From assembly GCA_013214025.1 (NCBI GenBank), contig JABSRN010000003.1, positions 164,233 through 228,232 on the forward strand: 64,000 bases of DNA, given 5' to 3'. Below, in pieces: positions 34,801 through 43,715 of the stretch (positions are counted from its first letter, which is position 1; the number at the start of each line of letters is the position of its first letter). This stretch comes from Polyangiaceae bacterium. GTDB taxonomy: Bacteria; Myxococcota_A; Polyangia; Polyangiales; Polyangiaceae. The notes under the pieces are model-generated. The model saw nothing but the letters and a program-made list of their open reading frames with translations, had not been told where the DNA came from and ran no database searches. A program made the position numbers and the translations under genes.

Positions 34801-35574
34801 CTGGTCGCACCAGTTAAGGACCCTGTCGCGTCGGTACCGTCGCCGGTTCAGGCTCGTACTCTTCAGCAAGATTTCGGATACGGCAGGACTGTCCCAGCTC
34901 CGTTGGGCGGCCTCAGCGGCCTCATGCAGGGCTTCCGTTGGGTCCTGGCGCAGCGGCGGATCGACGGGAAATAATGGGCGAGCAGCGATGTTCTGTGAAC
35001 TGTTCGCCAGTCCTCGGAGCTGAGAAATCGAAATGCTGAAACTGCGAAGGCTTCGGACCAAGGATGGATCCGCATCGTGCAGCTCGCCCACCCAATAGTC
35101 ACACAGAACGTCTTCCGTGAGAGAGCTGAGATCTCGGCTCAGCTCGCTGTCGAACAACATACCGCTGCGGAACGCGGTCTCTTGGAGTAGTCGGTAGCAG
35201 AATCCGTGGATCGTCGAGATAGCGGCTTCGTCGATGTTCTCTAGGGCAACCTTCAGCCGTAACCCGTCTTCGTCACGGCTGGCGCGACGGTGCCCGAGCA
35301 CCGCGACGAGCGCCTCGTCGGGGTGGGTCCCAGGATCTTCCAAGTAATTCAAGGCGTCCTGGAGGCGGCAGCGAACCCGAGTACGGAGCTCTGCAGTCGC
35401 CGCTTCGGTGAAGGTCACTACAAGAATCTGGCCGACGTCCAGACGCCGCTCCAACAAGAGTCGAAGGAAGAGCGTGGTGATGGCGAAAGTCTTGCCAGTC
35501 CCCGCGCTGGCTTCGACAACGTTCGTACCGCTGAGCTCCACCTTGCTCGGAGAGAAGGCACGTAGATCCGTCAT
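31864..35574 (-). CDS. recB: Exodeoxyribonuclease V subunit RecB
   Basis: 3'-5' helicase plus nuclease subunit of RecBCD. 1236 residues from the ATG at 35574, which overlaps the recC stop (ATGA); an upstream in-frame start would intrude into recC. UvrD-type motifs: VEASAGTGKTFAITTLFLRL near residue 22, IDEFQDTDPIQFEIF, VNYRSDPAVVRAVE and KITTVHKSKGLEYPIVFCPY. The C-terminal nuclease domain keeps its active site in DLVFRRDGRWYVADYKTN, so it should be nucleolytically competent. Confidence 0.97.
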   Translation of the reverse strand: MTDLRAFSPSKVELSGTNVVEASAGTGKTFAITTLFLRLLLERRLDVGQILVVTFTEAATAELRTRVRCRLQDALNYLEDPGTHPDEALVAVLGHRRASRDEDGLRLKVALENIDEAAISTIHGFCYRLLQETAFRSGMLFDSELSRDLSSLTEDVLCDYWVGELHDADPSLVRSLRSFSISISQLRGLANSSQNIAARPLFPVDPPLRQDPTEALHEAAEAAQRSWDSPAVSEILLKSTSLNRRRYRRDRVLNWCDQLSARLEAAPDSDSEFLTLLQRFCTPALSEKGPPPDHPFFSNADALLEQLQAHREASRHAAIAFKKRLIDYCQTELPQRKANLSRLSFDDLLSELHRAVTADNGKELVSLIRHRYRAALIDEFQDTDPIQFEIFDTVYAGTGLPLFLIGDPKQAIYAFRGADIYSYLNAVRQAPAERRFSMGVNYRSDPAVVRAVEALYTTAERRARPFLLPGITYPHVEARPEAKPAWSTDEGTRAVGLELLFVSRDALRPDGSPAPSKPTPLSKRQIDIPRLVAHEIAELLTGTAQLHGQTPQAGDIAILTQTNKQCFAIQAGLRSLGIASVVLGDESVFDSPEAVELSRILGAVLEPSSVFHLKRALSTETVGVSVEDLNAFESDPELWQSWGELFRRLQLVWQSRGFVPMFRALLEDANVLPRLLAHRSGERRVTNLLHLMELMHTEASESHLGPAGVLKWLELQRNHHRVAPEHAQVRLESDARAVKITTVHKSKGLEYPIVFCPYLWDGALLHPSEKGALSFHDPTAEDSLSLNLDVLTDSKEYEGHRNQAELEKLAENLRVLYVALTRAKHRLIILWASIDSMETSALRLLLHPRDTEGPLHAAALKNTLKQRPDVELLEDLERLVLRSEGSISVRQVGGLGAAPQPTAGLASASTLQARSVYKRVSRWERIASFSSLSQGASQLDGSEGREHDQSAASEATSAALVATAPSASPITLIDFPRGAEAGNFFHELFEHTDFQSSDDEATANRINAGLKSFGFPLDTARTVQTAMDECLGTPLNTARAPGSAPFALGDIPNSDRLNEMEFFMPAQSIGTGAANSLSPEHVGRAFADHPSPELLPNYAARLASLPFLPLEGLLKGYIDLVFRRDGRWYVADYKTNHLGDHVDDYDLPRLQHAMSHGHYYLQSHLYSVAVHRYLQSRQPGYDYDTHFGGILYLFIKGMKPGAAPPRGVYFEKPPQARLEALSALFAFPPSEIGAQR

Positions 35575-38500
35575 TCTCGTCTCGCCTTCAACATTGGCTC
35601 GAACACCCGAAGCGCCAGGGTGCAAAAATCAGGGCCCTCGGTGGCGACGTCGGTGAATGGCGGAGGCTGGTCACCGACAACACGTTGCCAGTGTTCGTCC
35701 GGAAAGTTTGGCGGCTGGAGTTTCTGCAGCGCTTCGCTTGGAGCCAGTGCTTTGTGTGCGCGTTGAGCGTAGGTCAGACTGAGGGAGGGCTCGAACAGTA
35801 GAGGGGCTCGGCTTCCTAGCTCGAAAAGCGCGGCAAGATCGCTGAGTAGTTCGAGGGGTGTGTCGACCGGGCCGAACTGATGACGGACTAGTTTTCTTCC
35901 CGCGCGTCCGACGGACACACTCTCCAGGTCGCAGCCTGGAGCTTGGCTAGCGCAGAGGCAGAGGTGCCGAACCCAGCTTCTCAACTGATGTTTGGCGGCC
36001 AGATCAGCAAATCGGAAGTCAAGCAAGCCTCGAGGGTAGAGCGGGCTGAGGGTGCCGCTTAGCCGCTGCCCGGTGTTGAGCGAGAGGTCCAATGATAGCG
36101 CATCGAGAGTTCCGCCTTGGCGCCATTCGTCGGCGACCTCAGAGATGGCGCGAACGGTCTCGAGATGTTCGTTGAATTCGTAGGCGCCCAATTGCCCCGG
36201 AGGCAAGGCCCCGGAGGCGCGAGCGAGAGCCAGCATGTCGCCGGTAGGAATGCCCGACATGAAGTTCGACAACATTTGCTCGCCGAGAGAGTAGCGTTCC
36301 AAGGCCGAGAGTTCGATGGGCTCGCGGTCTTCAATCTTAATGTCGGCATCTCTGAGATAGACGCCGAGCCGGCGGTTCAACAAGTAACGGACCGGGCCGA
36401 CCAAAAATTGTACTAGGTCATCGAGCAACAGTACCGGGCTTGACGGGGCGCTTGGTAGCGGAGCCTTGAACCAAGGCGACTCTTCGGAAACGCTCTGTTC
36501 GAGCGCTGCGGCTCCGAGCACCGCCGAGCGTTGGTACGAGAAAAGGCGGGGGTCTTCACCGTCGAAGTACGTCTTGTCGAAGCTTTGCAGCGGGTGGGTG
36601 ACGACGAGTTGATTGCTGAGGGGGCGGAATGCCGAGTTCGGGCTGGAGGGGGCGACCTGGTAGTGCCCGCAGACATAATCCACCAGTTCGCTGATACACA
36701 CGGATGGCGACCTGGGGGAGTTGTCGCGGATGCTTTGCCCGGTGTAACTGATGATGAGTTGGCTTCGCGCTGCCAGTAAGGCTTCGAGGAACAGATATCG
36801 GTCGTCTTCCCGACGGGAACGATCTCCGGGGCGCCGTCCTTCAGGGCCGTGGCGGATAAGGTCAAAGTCTAGCTCTTGCGTGGGGCGAGGGAAGGCGCCG
36901 TCGTTCATGCCGAGCATGCAAACAACAGGGAACGGGATGCTTCTCATGGGCACCATCGCGCAGAAGGTCACTCCACCTGCGAGAAATCCACGCTCCGGGC
37001 TCAGCTGACCCAGCTCGGCTTCGAGCAAAGCGTGCAGAGTCGACACATCGATGTCTTGCTCGAAGCCGGCGGTCGCAGCCTCGGTCGTCATACGCGTGAG
37101 CGCCTCCCGGACGTGTTGGTGCTGCCACGCAGTTTCAGCCGTCTGGGCGAAAAGGCCGGCGAGGATTTGGTGCAGGGTCTCTTGCCATCGGGCCAACGAC
37201 TTGGGCTGTCGGAGTTTGCGCTCTATTCCGAATAGGCGATCGCAAAAGTGAGCTAGTTTTCCGGCGAGCTCCGCCGAGCTGCCTTCGAGCTCATCGAAAG
37301 GGAGAGATCCGAAGAAGAGGCGGGGACCTGCATCAATTGTGGAGGACTGTTTCATCGCCGCGCCCAAAAGCAATCGGTCGAGTCCAAACTGCCAAGTGTT
37401 CTCGTCGCTGGCAGGTTGACCGTGTCTGGCTCGATCGGCGCCTGTGTGGCCCCACCGAATGCCTAGCTGCAGGATCCACTCAGTGGCTCGCGTCGCTTCG
37501 TCGGGCTCGATGCCGAAATGGTCGGCCACGGACGGGATAGTGAGAATGTCCAGAATTTCGCTGGCGCTTTGGCGCCCCCCAGGCAGGTTGAGCACTCGGA
37601 AAAGGGCGTCGATGAGTTCACACTCACGATGTAGAGAGCGGTCGGAGATCCGATAGGGGATAAATTGCTCGTCCCCCGCTGTGCGCGCGAAGACTGCCTG
37701 AATGAAGGGCGCGTACTCTTCGATGTTTGGCGTCATCACGACAACGTCTTGGGGCTGGTAGCGGGCATCGTGGCCACAAAGCAGCTCGAGCAATTCGTTG
37801 TGAATGACTTCGACTTCCCGCATCGCGGAGTGACAAGAGTGGATTCGCAGCGAATTATCGTTGGCATCCCACGGGGCGGGAGACTGATCGGGTGGCGTGG
37901 AGAGCTCGAAAATATCTCGCTGTACGCGCTCCAACAGAGATTTTCCTGCGGGGGCCTTGTAGCTGTCGTGTTCCTGATGTCGCGTGCCCAGGCTTTCCAT
38001 TTGCGTTAGCTGTGACTCGTGAAATTCTGCGCCCAGTCGACCGCAACTGGCGAGCAAGGGATTTCCCTTTTCAAAGTGTAGATCGCCGGGTGCATCGGCA
38101 TCCCAGGCTCTCAATTCATCCCGACCGGAATGGGGACGGGACCAGTAATGGGCTGATGGCGACACCAAGAACAAATGGACCTCCACCCGCTCGGAGAGTC
38201 CCGCGACGATTCGAAAGAACAGGGGGGGCAGGCTGGAAAAACCGAAGAGAGCGACGCGTTCCGGCAGCAGGGTCTCCGTGGCCTCGTCTCGCAGTTGTCG
38301 CAGCAGAGCAGGTGTTCGGGCCGCGATGTGGTCACCGCCGATCTTTTTGATCACGGCTCGCCAGAGCGCGGGCTGCCAAGCGTGCTCTGGTGGCGTGCTG
38401 CTGTGTCCAGCTTCCCAGGCGAGGATCAGCTCCGGACGAAAACTTAGGTATTCGTCGAAGACCTGAGCGATACGTTTTGCGAGTTGGAGGCAACGTACGC

Positions 38501-38909
38501 CGCCGCTATCGCCGCGGAGATAATTTCGCAGCGGTTCGAAATGAGCGTCCTCGGGCAGCTGACCCAGCTGTGCGTAGAGTGCCCAGAAAAGAGTGCTCTC
38601 GCTCACCCCGCCGCCCTGGGTTGGCCCGAGAACCCGGTCGATGCAGGACTCGATGAATCGTCGAGGATAGGAAAGCTCCACGTTCATCAATAGTCCACGC
38701 CGCTTGGCGAGCTGGACGCTTAAGTACGTCGCCATGCCGGCGCCCTGGACAACGATTAGATCCGCCGCCATCGGATCCAGCAGCGGGCGGCCCAGCACTT
38801 CGCTGAGATCGTCGACCAATGATTCTGGTCGGTTACTTCGGTGGATATGCAGCGCCCGAGAAGGGGGCCGCTCGGTACCGTCGGCGAAGGGCAGAGCCAG
38901 TTGGGACAT
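35571..38909 (-). CDS. recC: Exodeoxyribonuclease V subunit RecC
   Basis: Chi-recognition subunit of RecBCD. 1112 residues from the ATG at 38909 (MSQLALPFADG); an open extension to 39074 exists but is not RecC-like. Typical RecC text includes LIVVQGAGMATYLSVQLA near residue 48, NVELSYPRRFIESCI, VALFGFSSLPPLFFRIVAGL, RIHSCHSAMREVEVIHNELL and MVPMRSIPFPVVCMLGMNDG. It lacks intact helicase motifs, as expected. First gene of the recCBD operon and divergent from the patatin-like gene; chi specificity in this organism is unknown. Confidence 0.96.
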   Translation of the reverse strand: MSQLALPFADGTERPPSRALHIHRSNRPESLVDDLSEVLGRPLLDPMAADLIVVQGAGMATYLSVQLAKRRGLLMNVELSYPRRFIESCIDRVLGPTQGGGVSESTLFWALYAQLGQLPEDAHFEPLRNYLRGDSGGVRCLQLAKRIAQVFDEYLSFRPELILAWEAGHSSTPPEHAWQPALWRAVIKKIGGDHIAARTPALLRQLRDEATETLLPERVALFGFSSLPPLFFRIVAGLSERVEVHLFLVSPSAHYWSRPHSGRDELRAWDADAPGDLHFEKGNPLLASCGRLGAEFHESQLTQMESLGTRHQEHDSYKAPAGKSLLERVQRDIFELSTPPDQSPAPWDANDNSLRIHSCHSAMREVEVIHNELLELLCGHDARYQPQDVVVMTPNIEEYAPFIQAVFARTAGDEQFIPYRISDRSLHRECELIDALFRVLNLPGGRQSASEILDILTIPSVADHFGIEPDEATRATEWILQLGIRWGHTGADRARHGQPASDENTWQFGLDRLLLGAAMKQSSTIDAGPRLFFGSLPFDELEGSSAELAGKLAHFCDRLFGIERKLRQPKSLARWQETLHQILAGLFAQTAETAWQHQHVREALTRMTTEAATAGFEQDIDVSTLHALLEAELGQLSPERGFLAGGVTFCAMVPMRSIPFPVVCMLGMNDGAFPRPTQELDFDLIRHGPEGRRPGDRSRREDDRYLFLEALLAARSQLIISYTGQSIRDNSPRSPSVCISELVDYVCGHYQVAPSSPNSAFRPLSNQLVVTHPLQSFDKTYFDGEDPRLFSYQRSAVLGAAALEQSVSEESPWFKAPLPSAPSSPVLLLDDLVQFLVGPVRYLLNRRLGVYLRDADIKIEDREPIELSALERYSLGEQMLSNFMSGIPTGDMLALARASGALPPGQLGAYEFNEHLETVRAISEVADEWRQGGTLDALSLDLSLNTGQRLSGTLSPLYPRGLLDFRFADLAAKHQLRSWVRHLCLCASQAPGCDLESVSVGRAGRKLVRHQFGPVDTPLELLSDLAALFELGSRAPLLFEPSLSLTYAQRAHKALAPSEALQKLQPPNFPDEHWQRVVGDQPPPFTDVATEGPDFCTLALRVFEPMLKARRE

Positions 38910-39190
38910 CCGAGGAGGATTCAATGGCTCGTGTCGTGTTCTGTCAACCTCAGCTAGGACGAGATCTGTCAGCTCAGGGGAATTTCGGACGCCAGAGTTG
39001 ATCCGGCGGGCCGAATTGGGACGGAATCGGTCTATTGGGAGCGTCGTATGAGAGCCGGATCCCCAAGAACCCATTCGAAAAAGCGGGAGTTTTCTGATCG
39101 TGGTTGTTCCCTCCGCTGGGTCGCAGATCGTTGTTTGGATCTGCGCTAAGGGTGTTCACGAACGTCGCCGGGTCATCTAGGGTGCGCCGC

Positions 39191-40393
39191 ATGTTGGATG
39201 CCATGGAGACTCTGGGTGCGGCGGCGCCTAGGGCAGCCGCTATTTTTCCGGGGGAAGCGCTCAAGTCCCCCTGGCAATGGGGATATGCCGTCGAAGTGGC
39301 GCAGATTTGCCAACGTCGGCGCATGCGGGAACCCTACGGGCTCGCAATCGGCAGCTCCTTCGGCAGCCCGCTGGCTGCCATGATGGGTGGCGGCGCGCGC
39401 TGCGGGCATGAGGCCGTGGAAGCCGCATGGCTACGGTTCCGAGAGGATCTGAGTGTCACTCGTTTCGCCGAACGTTCCCGTCTGTCTGATTTTAGTCGTC
39501 CGGTGCAAGATGCGTTCGTGAGGTTGCTCGACCGGAGCGATCTGATCGATTGGGACGCGGCCTACGATTCGCCGACCAATGTCGTGGTCGTTGTGACCCA
39601 AGTCGACGTGAACGGTGCCGGCCGAGAATTAGGCGAGATTTGGGATGCCCAGGCCGATAATGTTCGAGCGTTGTTGGAGGGAAAGTCGACGAACTTTAGA
39701 AGTGTCGCTGTGGGGCTGGGTCGCATTCTCCGGGCGCTCCAACCGCGATATTACGGCACGGCCGAGTGGTCCGCCGGAACCGCGCCGGAAAATTATCAGA
39801 CCCTCGCCAATGCCGATGAACTGCGACGCGTCGTGATGGCGTCCACTCGCCTGCCGAGCATCACTGGCGGGGAACCTATCTACTTTGAAGGCCGTAGTTT
39901 GATCGACGGCGCTTGGTCCGACAACGTGCCCGTGCCCCTCGCCCTCGATTGGGGTGCGGAACTGATACACGTTGTGGACTGTTGCAGGGGTGGGAAGCTT
40001 TATCAAAAGCCGATATTGACCTATCTGCAAAAACAACTGGGAGAGGTGCTCGATATTGCTGAGGGGGTGACGAGCGTGATCGTTGAGCGCATCGCGCCTT
40101 CGGGAGAGGAGCGTTACGCACCGCCGCAGCTGCTCGATTCCGTGATTCCGAGCCTCTTTGCCTCCGCGGGCCGCCTGGTTTCGACGCTTCGTGAACGAGT
40201 AGAGAAACCGGGAAGCCTCGATTTGGCGGAATTGCGGGAAGCTCACCCGTCCGTTGAGATTTGGCACGACCACCTGCCCGCATCATTCCCCGACACTCCC
40301 CGATTTTTGCCTCTACCCGCTCCGAACGTTCTTACGAGTCTGTATCGCACGGGAATCGACAGCGCGAGGGAGCGCTTCGCGGAGGACAGCTAA
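39191..40393 (+). CDS. Patatin-like phospholipase family protein
   Basis: 400 residues from ATG 39191. The serine-Asp dyad of patatins is present: GSSFG (IGSSFGSPLAAMMGGG, nucleophile region near residue 58) and LIDGAWSDNVPVPLAL with the DGA motif near residue 240. The usual glycine-rich oxyanion loop at the N-terminus is not obvious (AIFPGEALKSPWQWG), so activity is less certain. No signal peptide, probably cytoplasmic or membrane-associated. Divergent from recC. Confidence 0.8.
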   Translation: MLDAMETLGAAAPRAAAIFPGEALKSPWQWGYAVEVAQICQRRRMREPYGLAIGSSFGSPLAAMMGGGARCGHEAVEAAWLRFREDLSVTRFAERSRLSDFSRPVQDAFVRLLDRSDLIDWDAAYDSPTNVVVVVTQVDVNGAGRELGEIWDAQADNVRALLEGKSTNFRSVAVGLGRILRALQPRYYGTAEWSAGTAPENYQTLANADELRRVVMASTRLPSITGGEPIYFEGRSLIDGAWSDNVPVPLALDWGAELIHVVDCCRGGKLYQKPILTYLQKQLGEVLDIAEGVTSVIVERIAPSGEERYAPPQLLDSVIPSLFASAGRLVSTLRERVEKPGSLDLAELREAHPSVEIWHDHLPASFPDTPRFLPLPAPNVLTSLYRTGIDSARERFAEDS

Positions 40394-40421
40394 AGGCTCG
40401 GCGCCGCGAGACACTCATCGT

Positions 40422-41252
40422 CTAGCTCGCTTGTCGCTGCTTCTGGTGCACGGCTTGCGCCGCTTGGCGGCAGGTGACAGCCAATTCGACGACGCCGAGT
40501 TCGAGCCCCATGCGATCCAGGGCATTGCCGAGCCGCTCGGAAAACTCTTCGTCCGACAACGCCGTATCCGACGCTTCGCGGGCGATTTCTCGGGCGAAGC
40601 AGACGATTTGTGCCAGTGGCTGAAGTTCGGGACTCGGCATCGCCTCCACAGCGATGGTGGTGGATTCGCAATCAGCTGATTGCGCCGAAGAAGTCCGCCC
40701 CCGATGTCGTGGGAGCCGGCTCCAAATTGGGTGGGCTCTAGCTTTTCGAGAATTACAATGTCGCCGGCAGCTTGGTCCCACAAGTTGCCGTGCCCACGGG
40801 CTCGATCGCGAAGAGTGCCATTTTTTCAATGTCGGCTAGCAGGCCCGCCACGAAGAACTCCCCGGGAGATTCGCGGGCAAGTTTGGTGGTTGCGCCGGCA
40901 ATCGAGGCGAGTTTCAAACAATTGTTCGTGCAGAGTACTCGCTCGCTCGCTCTTCCTTACTGGTGAAGGTGGCCAGCATCGATAAAGCCTGGGCCATGGA
41001 ATGCAGGGCGCTCAGTCCCAACATCGAGACGGCGTCGTGCAGTTAAGTCACATCGCGGGAGCGTTTGTACATCGCGCTATTCGCAATACGCATGATCTCG
41101 CTCGCGAGCTTTGTGTCATCGGCTACGGTGTCGCCGATCTCGCGGATGGTGGAGTCGGGAGCTGCGCACAAGACCATAACGCGACGAGCCGACGCGGGGA
41201 GGGGGGGGACTTCGTGGATAGGCTCCACCAATTCAGCGACCATTTTCGGCAT
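40422..41252 (-). pseudogene. Decayed HDOD-domain signalling gene
   Basis: The 5' part, from ATG 41252, is a clear HDOD start: EVPPLPASARRVMVLCAAPD, then DDTKLASEIMRIANSAMYKR. A TAA at 41043-41045 interrupts it; the same frame then continues as LHDAVSMLGLSALHSMAQAL to a TGA at 40914-40916. The sense moves to a second frame (CLKLASIAGATTKLARESPG, FFVAGLLADIEKMALF), then a third (KLEPTQFGAGSHDIGGGLLR), and finally to one ending in LAQIVCFAREIAREASDTAL and a TAG at 40422. At least one nonsense and three frame changes indicate a dead gene. HDOD proteins normally act in signalling and cell-cycle control. Confidence 0.85.
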
Positions 41253-41345
41253 CTCAGGTCTACAGAACGGCCGAGCGGGCCCTTAGGTGAAGATCCCGCT
41301 CTCTCGGGCTTGGGGGTGGGACAGATCTCGCGGTAAATAGCAGGA

Positions 41346-42002
41346 GTGCCTGTGCTGATTGAACCGATTCGGAACCTATTCTCCCGCGGGGTGGTGGTGA
41401 AGGCAGGAGTACCGGGGTCGATCGCGGAGGATGTTCTGCCCGCGGAGCTGGAGCCCATGGCGGGGGTGCATCCTCGGCGGCATCTGGAATTCGTGGCGGG
41501 CCGGAGTCTGGCTCGGCAAGGCCTCCGGGAACTTGGCGTGGCGTCCTTTGTGCTTCTATCTGATTCTAAGCGTGCCCCCATCTGGCCCGCCGGAATCAGC
41601 GGAAGCATTACTCACAAGCCAGAATTGTGCGTCGTGGTGGTCGCGCCGATGTCTCGAGCTCGGAGCCTCGGGATCGACGCGGAGCCGGAGGACGAGTTGA
41701 AGACTGAATTGTGGAAGGCCGTTCTGGATTCACAAGAGACGGCGGCGGTGGCGAGACTCCCGGATCCAGGAGTGGCAGCGCGCATCATGTTCAGCGCCAA
41801 GGAGAGCATCTACAAATGTCAGTACCCCATCACGCGACAGTACCTCGGCTTTCACGATGTCCATCTGGAAATGGATTGGGGAGCCAGGCGTTTTAATTGC
41901 CTGATGCCTGAGTCGGTAGCAGGTGAAGTTGGCGGCAGCATGACGGGCAGCTGGTGTGTTTCGGCAGGGCATATCGTGACGGCAGTCGAATTCCGCGGCT
42001 AA
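41346..42002 (+). CDS. 4'-phosphopantetheinyl transferase (EntD/Sfp-like)
   Basis: Transfers the phosphopantetheine arm of CoA to carrier-protein serines, activating fatty-acid, polyketide or nonribosomal-peptide synthases. 218 residues. Motifs in order: RRHLEFVAGRSLARQGL, PAGISGSITHKPELCVVVV, LGIDAEPEDEL (metal-binding Asp and Glu) and FSAKESIYKCQYP (catalytic Glu and Lys). The EntD subgroup usually serves secondary metabolism. No carrier protein or synthase gene is in the window. It stands alone between a pseudogene and a convergent lipoprotein gene. Confidence 0.93.
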   Translation: MPVLIEPIRNLFSRGVVVKAGVPGSIAEDVLPAELEPMAGVHPRRHLEFVAGRSLARQGLRELGVASFVLLSDSKRAPIWPAGISGSITHKPELCVVVVAPMSRARSLGIDAEPEDELKTELWKAVLDSQETAAVARLPDPGVAARIMFSAKESIYKCQYPITRQYLGFHDVHLEMDWGARRFNCLMPESVAGEVGGSMTGSWCVSAGHIVTAVEFRG

Positions 42003-42032
42003 CGCTTCTCATTATTGGGTTCGTGGGTTCTC

Positions 42033-43064
42033 TCAGTCCAGAGCGCTAGCTTTCTGGTCGTGGGCTGGGGGTTTGGCTGGGCGCGTCGACGACGGAGTGC
42101 CGGCGTTTAGAGCGGGCGCCGGAGGCTTGGCAGCCAGCGGTAGCACCAGAACGAAGCTGTTATGAGAGGGCTGAAACAAGACGGCGCGGTCCCCAAATTT
42201 CTCAGGATCGTAGTGCTGATACCAAGGCAAGGCTGTCCAAGTGCTCGTTGACTTGATGAACTCTGGCACGATGAGATCGAGCTCGACGTACGCGCCGTCC
42301 GTCGCGTCCGCCAGGGCGGGACCGAAGCTGAACTCAGCTCGCCCACCTCTGGGCTCTATGTCGTTGTGCATGGCACCGCCGTACGCGATGATCATCGATT
42401 TCTGCGTGAACGGCTGTGCGGACGGGGACGAGTGGCGGTGGGCGGTCACTTGTTCCCGGGTTAGTCGGACGATGGTTTTAAGCATCACGAGCATGCTGCC
42501 CTCGCCACCGTTTGCGATGGCGTTGAGATCTTGGCAGCTGGGTTTCAGCAGTTCGGGCTCGATGCCCAGCTTTTTCGCGACCTTGCCGAGGGTGACGTAT
42601 TCGTGCTGTGCGCGTAAAGAGTGAGACTTAGTAATCGGTTGTTGTGCCTTACGGACCGCCCGATTCTTTTTTCGGCACTCGGGGTTCGGAGCCATGAGCT
42701 CGAGGATGAGATGGCTACTGCGCGGCGCCAGCTTAGGGAGCAGGCGACGAGCAAATTGAGTGGCCGTAGCTGGGATTGCGGATTGTCCTTTCAGGGAATG
42801 CGCTTCCCCGATTCCGATGACTCGGGGGTTGGACGCGAGTACGGTGCTCAAGGCTTCGATACTCGACGGAAAGAGCCGACAGCCAACCTCCCCGCAGGCG
42901 ACGCCCGGCGATTGCTTCTGCTGGCGGAGTGGCACCGCACTCGGGACAGACTCCGGGGCGTTTGGGGGCTGCTCGGTTGGCTCACACGCGCAAAGGCTCA
43001 AGAGGCTGATGGTGGCTAGGCGAAGAGTCCACCGCCTCAAATCGAGCTGACTGCGACCCGCCAT
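42033..43064 (-). CDS. Tiki/ChaN-like lipoprotein
   Basis: About 343 residues from the ATG at 43064; a second in-frame ATG at 43088 cannot be excluded. Signal peptide with lipobox LLSLC followed by a Pro-rich linker. The segment RVIGIGEAHSLKGQSAIPAT matches the GE-x-H start of the Tiki/ChaN (haem-binding uptake) superfamily, and MIIAYGGAMHNDI gives the later Gly-Gly-x-x-H signature. Such proteins are metalloproteases or haem binders; which applies here is unclear. The C-terminal 40 residues are Pro/Ala-rich. Confidence 0.75.
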   Translation of the reverse strand: MAGRSQLDLRRWTLRLATISLLSLCACEPTEQPPNAPESVPSAVPLRQQKQSPGVACGEVGCRLFPSSIEALSTVLASNPRVIGIGEAHSLKGQSAIPATATQFARRLLPKLAPRSSHLILELMAPNPECRKKNRAVRKAQQPITKSHSLRAQHEYVTLGKVAKKLGIEPELLKPSCQDLNAIANGGEGSMLVMLKTIVRLTREQVTAHRHSSPSAQPFTQKSMIIAYGGAMHNDIEPRGGRAEFSFGPALADATDGAYVELDLIVPEFIKSTSTWTALPWYQHYDPEKFGDRAVLFQPSHNSFVLVLPLAAKPPAPALNAGTPSSTRPAKPPAHDQKASALD

Positions 43065-43696
43065 ATGCCATCTGGTGTGTTCGACCATCCCCTGCTACCA
43101 AGATGCACTGACCGAGCTGCTGGGAGAAGGGCGCAGAGACGGATTCTGGTGTGACTGCCGCGCCAGGCCCAAACGACCGCATCGAGTGAGCAGAAATGCG
43201 ATAATCGGCTGGTCGGTCTGTCTTTTCGAGGTTGGTCGGCGCGGTCTGCGCTCGGGCTTCCCGCGCGAAGTCGCCTGCGTTGGCGGCAGTGGGTGCCCTT
43301 GGAGTCAGCTGCGGCGTGGTCAGTCGCGGGCGGGTCACTTGCGCGCATCCATTCCGGGTGCCTTCGCAGCCAAGCCGTGGGGGGAGTCGGCGGAGCGCGC
43401 TAACTAGCCGCGGATGTCTCACTGGTGCCCACATGCACCGCAACTTAGCCGCCGCTCGCGGATTACCCCCACGATGGCTGGGCTGAGAACGACCCTCCTC
43501 TCGACGAAAATGCTGTAGGAGAAGCGTCAACCAGCGCCGCGTAGCCCGCGAGCATGACCACCAAACAGCCTGCGAATCGCGCTGACGACGCACCATTCCG
43601 AAAATCGTGTCGCGCCAAAGTTGAACCCTTCAGCGACGACACCAGGGAGGGGCGTCGGATTTCGTGCGGCCGCGCTCAAAAAGCTATACCATTAGG
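43065..43696. other. Intergenic region before pilin gene
   Basis: About 630 bases. Open frames on both strands here have Arg/Pro/Ser-rich or otherwise non-protein-like composition and no supporting ribosome-binding site, so I see no gene. The promoters of the divergent lipoprotein and pilin genes must lie here, but no confident -35/-10 or -24/-12 pair was found. Confidence 0.5.
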
Positions 43697-43713
43697 GGTA
43701 AATCGCATTTACC
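43697..43713 (+). promoter_or_regulatory. Perfect palindrome overlapping the pilin translation-initiation region
   Basis: GGTAAAT-CGC-ATTTACC, a perfect 7-bp inverted repeat with a three-base centre, ends two bases before the pilin ATG. The only Shine-Dalgarno-like stretch (AGGGG, 43694-43698) overlaps the left arm. It could be a repressor operator or an mRNA hairpin that masks the ribosome-binding site. Confidence 0.5.
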
Positions 43714-43715
43714 AA

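Noticed and set aside
42982..43596. 204-codon - strand open frame overlapping the Tiki/ChaN-like gene start
   Set aside because: Arg-rich, no ribosome-binding site, no recognisable motif, and it overlaps a better-supported lipoprotein start.
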